DNA from: Vreelandella zhaodongensis | GTDB lineage: Bacteria; Pseudomonadota; Gammaproteobacteria; Pseudomonadales; Halomonadaceae | Direction of reading: 5' to 3' | NCBI RefSeq assembly: GCF_013415115.1 | Contig: NZ_JACCDD010000001.1 | Coordinates: 682,001 to 746,000, forward strand | DNA length: 64,000 nucleotides | In this document: piece after piece, positions 62,957-64,000 of the stretch | How the letters are laid out: each line of letters begins with the position of its first letter | Numbering within the stretch: position 1 is the stretch's first letter | Notes under the pieces: model-generated | What the model was told of the DNA's origin: nothing | What the model saw: only the letters and a program-made list of their open reading frames with translations | The model's database searches: none | Position numbers and translations under genes: made by a program

Positions 62957-64000
62957 TTAACGCTTAATGTCAGCGTCGCTTCTCAGATCGTCAATCAATC
63001 CCTGAATAACAGACTGGGCACGCAGTTGCTCTGCCATTTGTGCGACAAACGACGTAACCTGTTCATCTACCTCACCAACAGAGACACGATCAAGCGCAAC
63101 GATAGCAACGCCTTGTGGTAATACCACAGAACGGTAGACGCTTTCACCCTCTTCTGGGCGCGGCATACGGAACACTTCCTGCACCATTAGCTGTGGCAAC
63201 GTAGCACCAGATTGACGCGTAATGTTATCTGCCTCAAGCCAGTCGACATCAGCCAACTCCCCCGCTTCCAACGCTGCAATCATCCTATCAGCCTCTTGCT
63301 GCAAGGCTTCTTGACGCTGCTGGGTAGCAACCGCACTGGCAACGTCTTCACGTACGTCGTCAAGCGCTAGCTGTGTCGGCTCGCGGTGTTCGGCAACACG
63401 CAATACGAGTCGACGGTCATCATCCAGCTCGATAACCTCGCTGTTATAACCTTCTACTAGCACATCAGTACTGAAGGCCTCATCAAGCACACCAGGTTCC
63501 GAGAGCACGCCCTCACCTTCGCCGCGAGCAAGCCAATCAGTTTGATTAAGCGTCAACCCCAGGTCATCAGCAACACTCTGCAGATCTTCGGCGGCAAAGC
63601 TTTCATCAATCAGTCGCTGGACTTGCCGATTAAAATCGTCGCCTACCTGGCGCAGCGCTAACTCCTGATGAAGCACATCGCGCTGCTCATCGAACCCAGG
63701 TGCGACCAGCTCAGTGACTTGGAGAACATGGAAAGCACTATCCATTTCCACTAGCTGAGATATTTCACCCTCACTTAGGGAAAAAGCGGCTTCATCAAAG
63801 GCATCCCCAAAGAACCCAGGGCTAATAACGCCCAAGTCACCACCCTGTTCGGCACTGGCTGTATCATCTGAATAACGCAGCGCTGTCTCAGTAAATGTCT
63901 GACCGCCATCAAGGGCCTCAAGAGCTTCATTCGCCCTTTCTTCGGCTTCTTCCCGAGTACGCTCATTACCAAAGGTGACCATAATATGAGAGACGCGACG
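62957..64000 (-). CDS. ppiD: Periplasmic peptidyl-prolyl isomerase PpiD, C-terminal part
   Basis: The frame is open to the right edge and gives the last 347 residues of a parvulin-type chaperone. It opens in the parvulin domain (RRVSHIMVTFGN, then GGDLGVISPGFFGDAFDEAAF and FHVLQVTEL) and continues with a helical region (about 100-347) ending QSVIQGLIDDLRSDADIKR, the usual PpiD C-terminus. The membrane anchor and N-terminal domain lie outside the window; whole proteins are about 620 residues. PpiD works at the SecYEG exit as a chaperone of envelope proteins. Confidence 0.9.
   Translation of the reverse strand, partial: RRVSHIMVTFGNERTREEAEERANEALEALDGGQTFTETALRYSDDTASAEQGGDLGVISPGFFGDAFDEAAFSLSEGEISQLVEMDSAFHVLQVTELVAPGFDEQRDVLHQELALRQVGDDFNRQVQRLIDESFAAEDLQSVADDLGLTLNQTDWLARGEGEGVLSEPGVLDEAFSTDVLVEGYNSEVIELDDDRRLVLRVAEHREPTQLALDDVREDVASAVATQQRQEALQQEADRMIAALEAGELADVDWLEADNITRQSGATLPQLMVQEVFRMPRPEEGESVYRSVVLPQGVAIVALDRVSVGEVDEQVTSFVAQMAEQLRAQSVIQGLIDDLRSDADIKR

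Noticed and set aside
1-64000. CRISPR arrays, rRNA genes, complete insertion sequences
   Set aside because: No regularly spaced direct repeats, rRNA sequence or transposase-like protein was seen on either strand.

Overview
The window looks like chromosomal DNA of a gammaproteobacterium, most likely Halomonadaceae (Halomonas/Vreelandella-like). The basis is the mix of families: a short Q-loop (CioAB-type) bd oxidase, a yehZYXW-type osmoprotectant importer, tusDCBE next to a YccA-type gene, gloB/methyltransferase/rnhA/dnaQ, glnS-cysS, and ppiB-lpxH, all with mid-range GC. The genus is an inference from gene content; no rRNA is present.

Layout. 1-9 kb: a Pat-type lysine acetyltransferase (runs off the left edge) divergent from an HDAC-family deacetylase, an XRE-cupin regulator, the tusDCBE sulfur relay, a Bax-inhibitor-like membrane protein, an aldo/keto reductase and a frameshifted YheT-type hydrolase. 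9-12 kb: a decayed 3' gene fragment, then cydAB (cioAB). 12-18 kb: a variable stretch with a truncated FMN lactate dehydrogenase, an unknown membrane protein, a PilZ protein with a degenerate HD-GYP domain, a HipA/HipB pair in toxin-first order and a phage-like small membrane protein, ending at tRNA-Ser(UGA). 18-33 kb: a CvrA-type antiporter, an orphan NMT1-type binding protein, a DnaQ/GIY-YIG fusion nuclease, an esterase, yhhQ with a probable preQ1-I riboswitch, prpE, an ArsR regulator, sohB, a sterol-carrier-like protein, and the overlapping methyltransferase-rnhA-dnaQ-nudC cluster opposite gloB and mltD.

33-49 kb: yejABEF peptide importer, rsuA, a nitrilase-family amidase, rarD, a chemoreceptor, a SulP transporter, and a four-gene MCE lipid transport operon (STAS-MlaE, MlaF, MlaD, PqiC-like lipoprotein). 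49-58 kb: a branched-chain-type 2-oxoacid dehydrogenase operon (E1alpha, E1beta, E2) followed 23 bases later by a Hanks-type protein kinase, then yehZYXW. 58-64 kb: cysS, glnS, ppiB, lpxH and the C-terminal part of ppiD (runs off the right edge).

Most of the window is ordinary core genome. The best leads are the kinase apparently co-transcribed with the 2-oxoacid dehydrogenase genes, the preQ1-like leader overlapping the yhhQ ribosome binding site, the divergent acetylase/deacetylase pair (with PrpE, a known type of Pat substrate, in the same window), and the PilZ/degenerate HD-GYP protein in the variable region. No CRISPR array, rRNA, intact transposon or intact prophage was seen.
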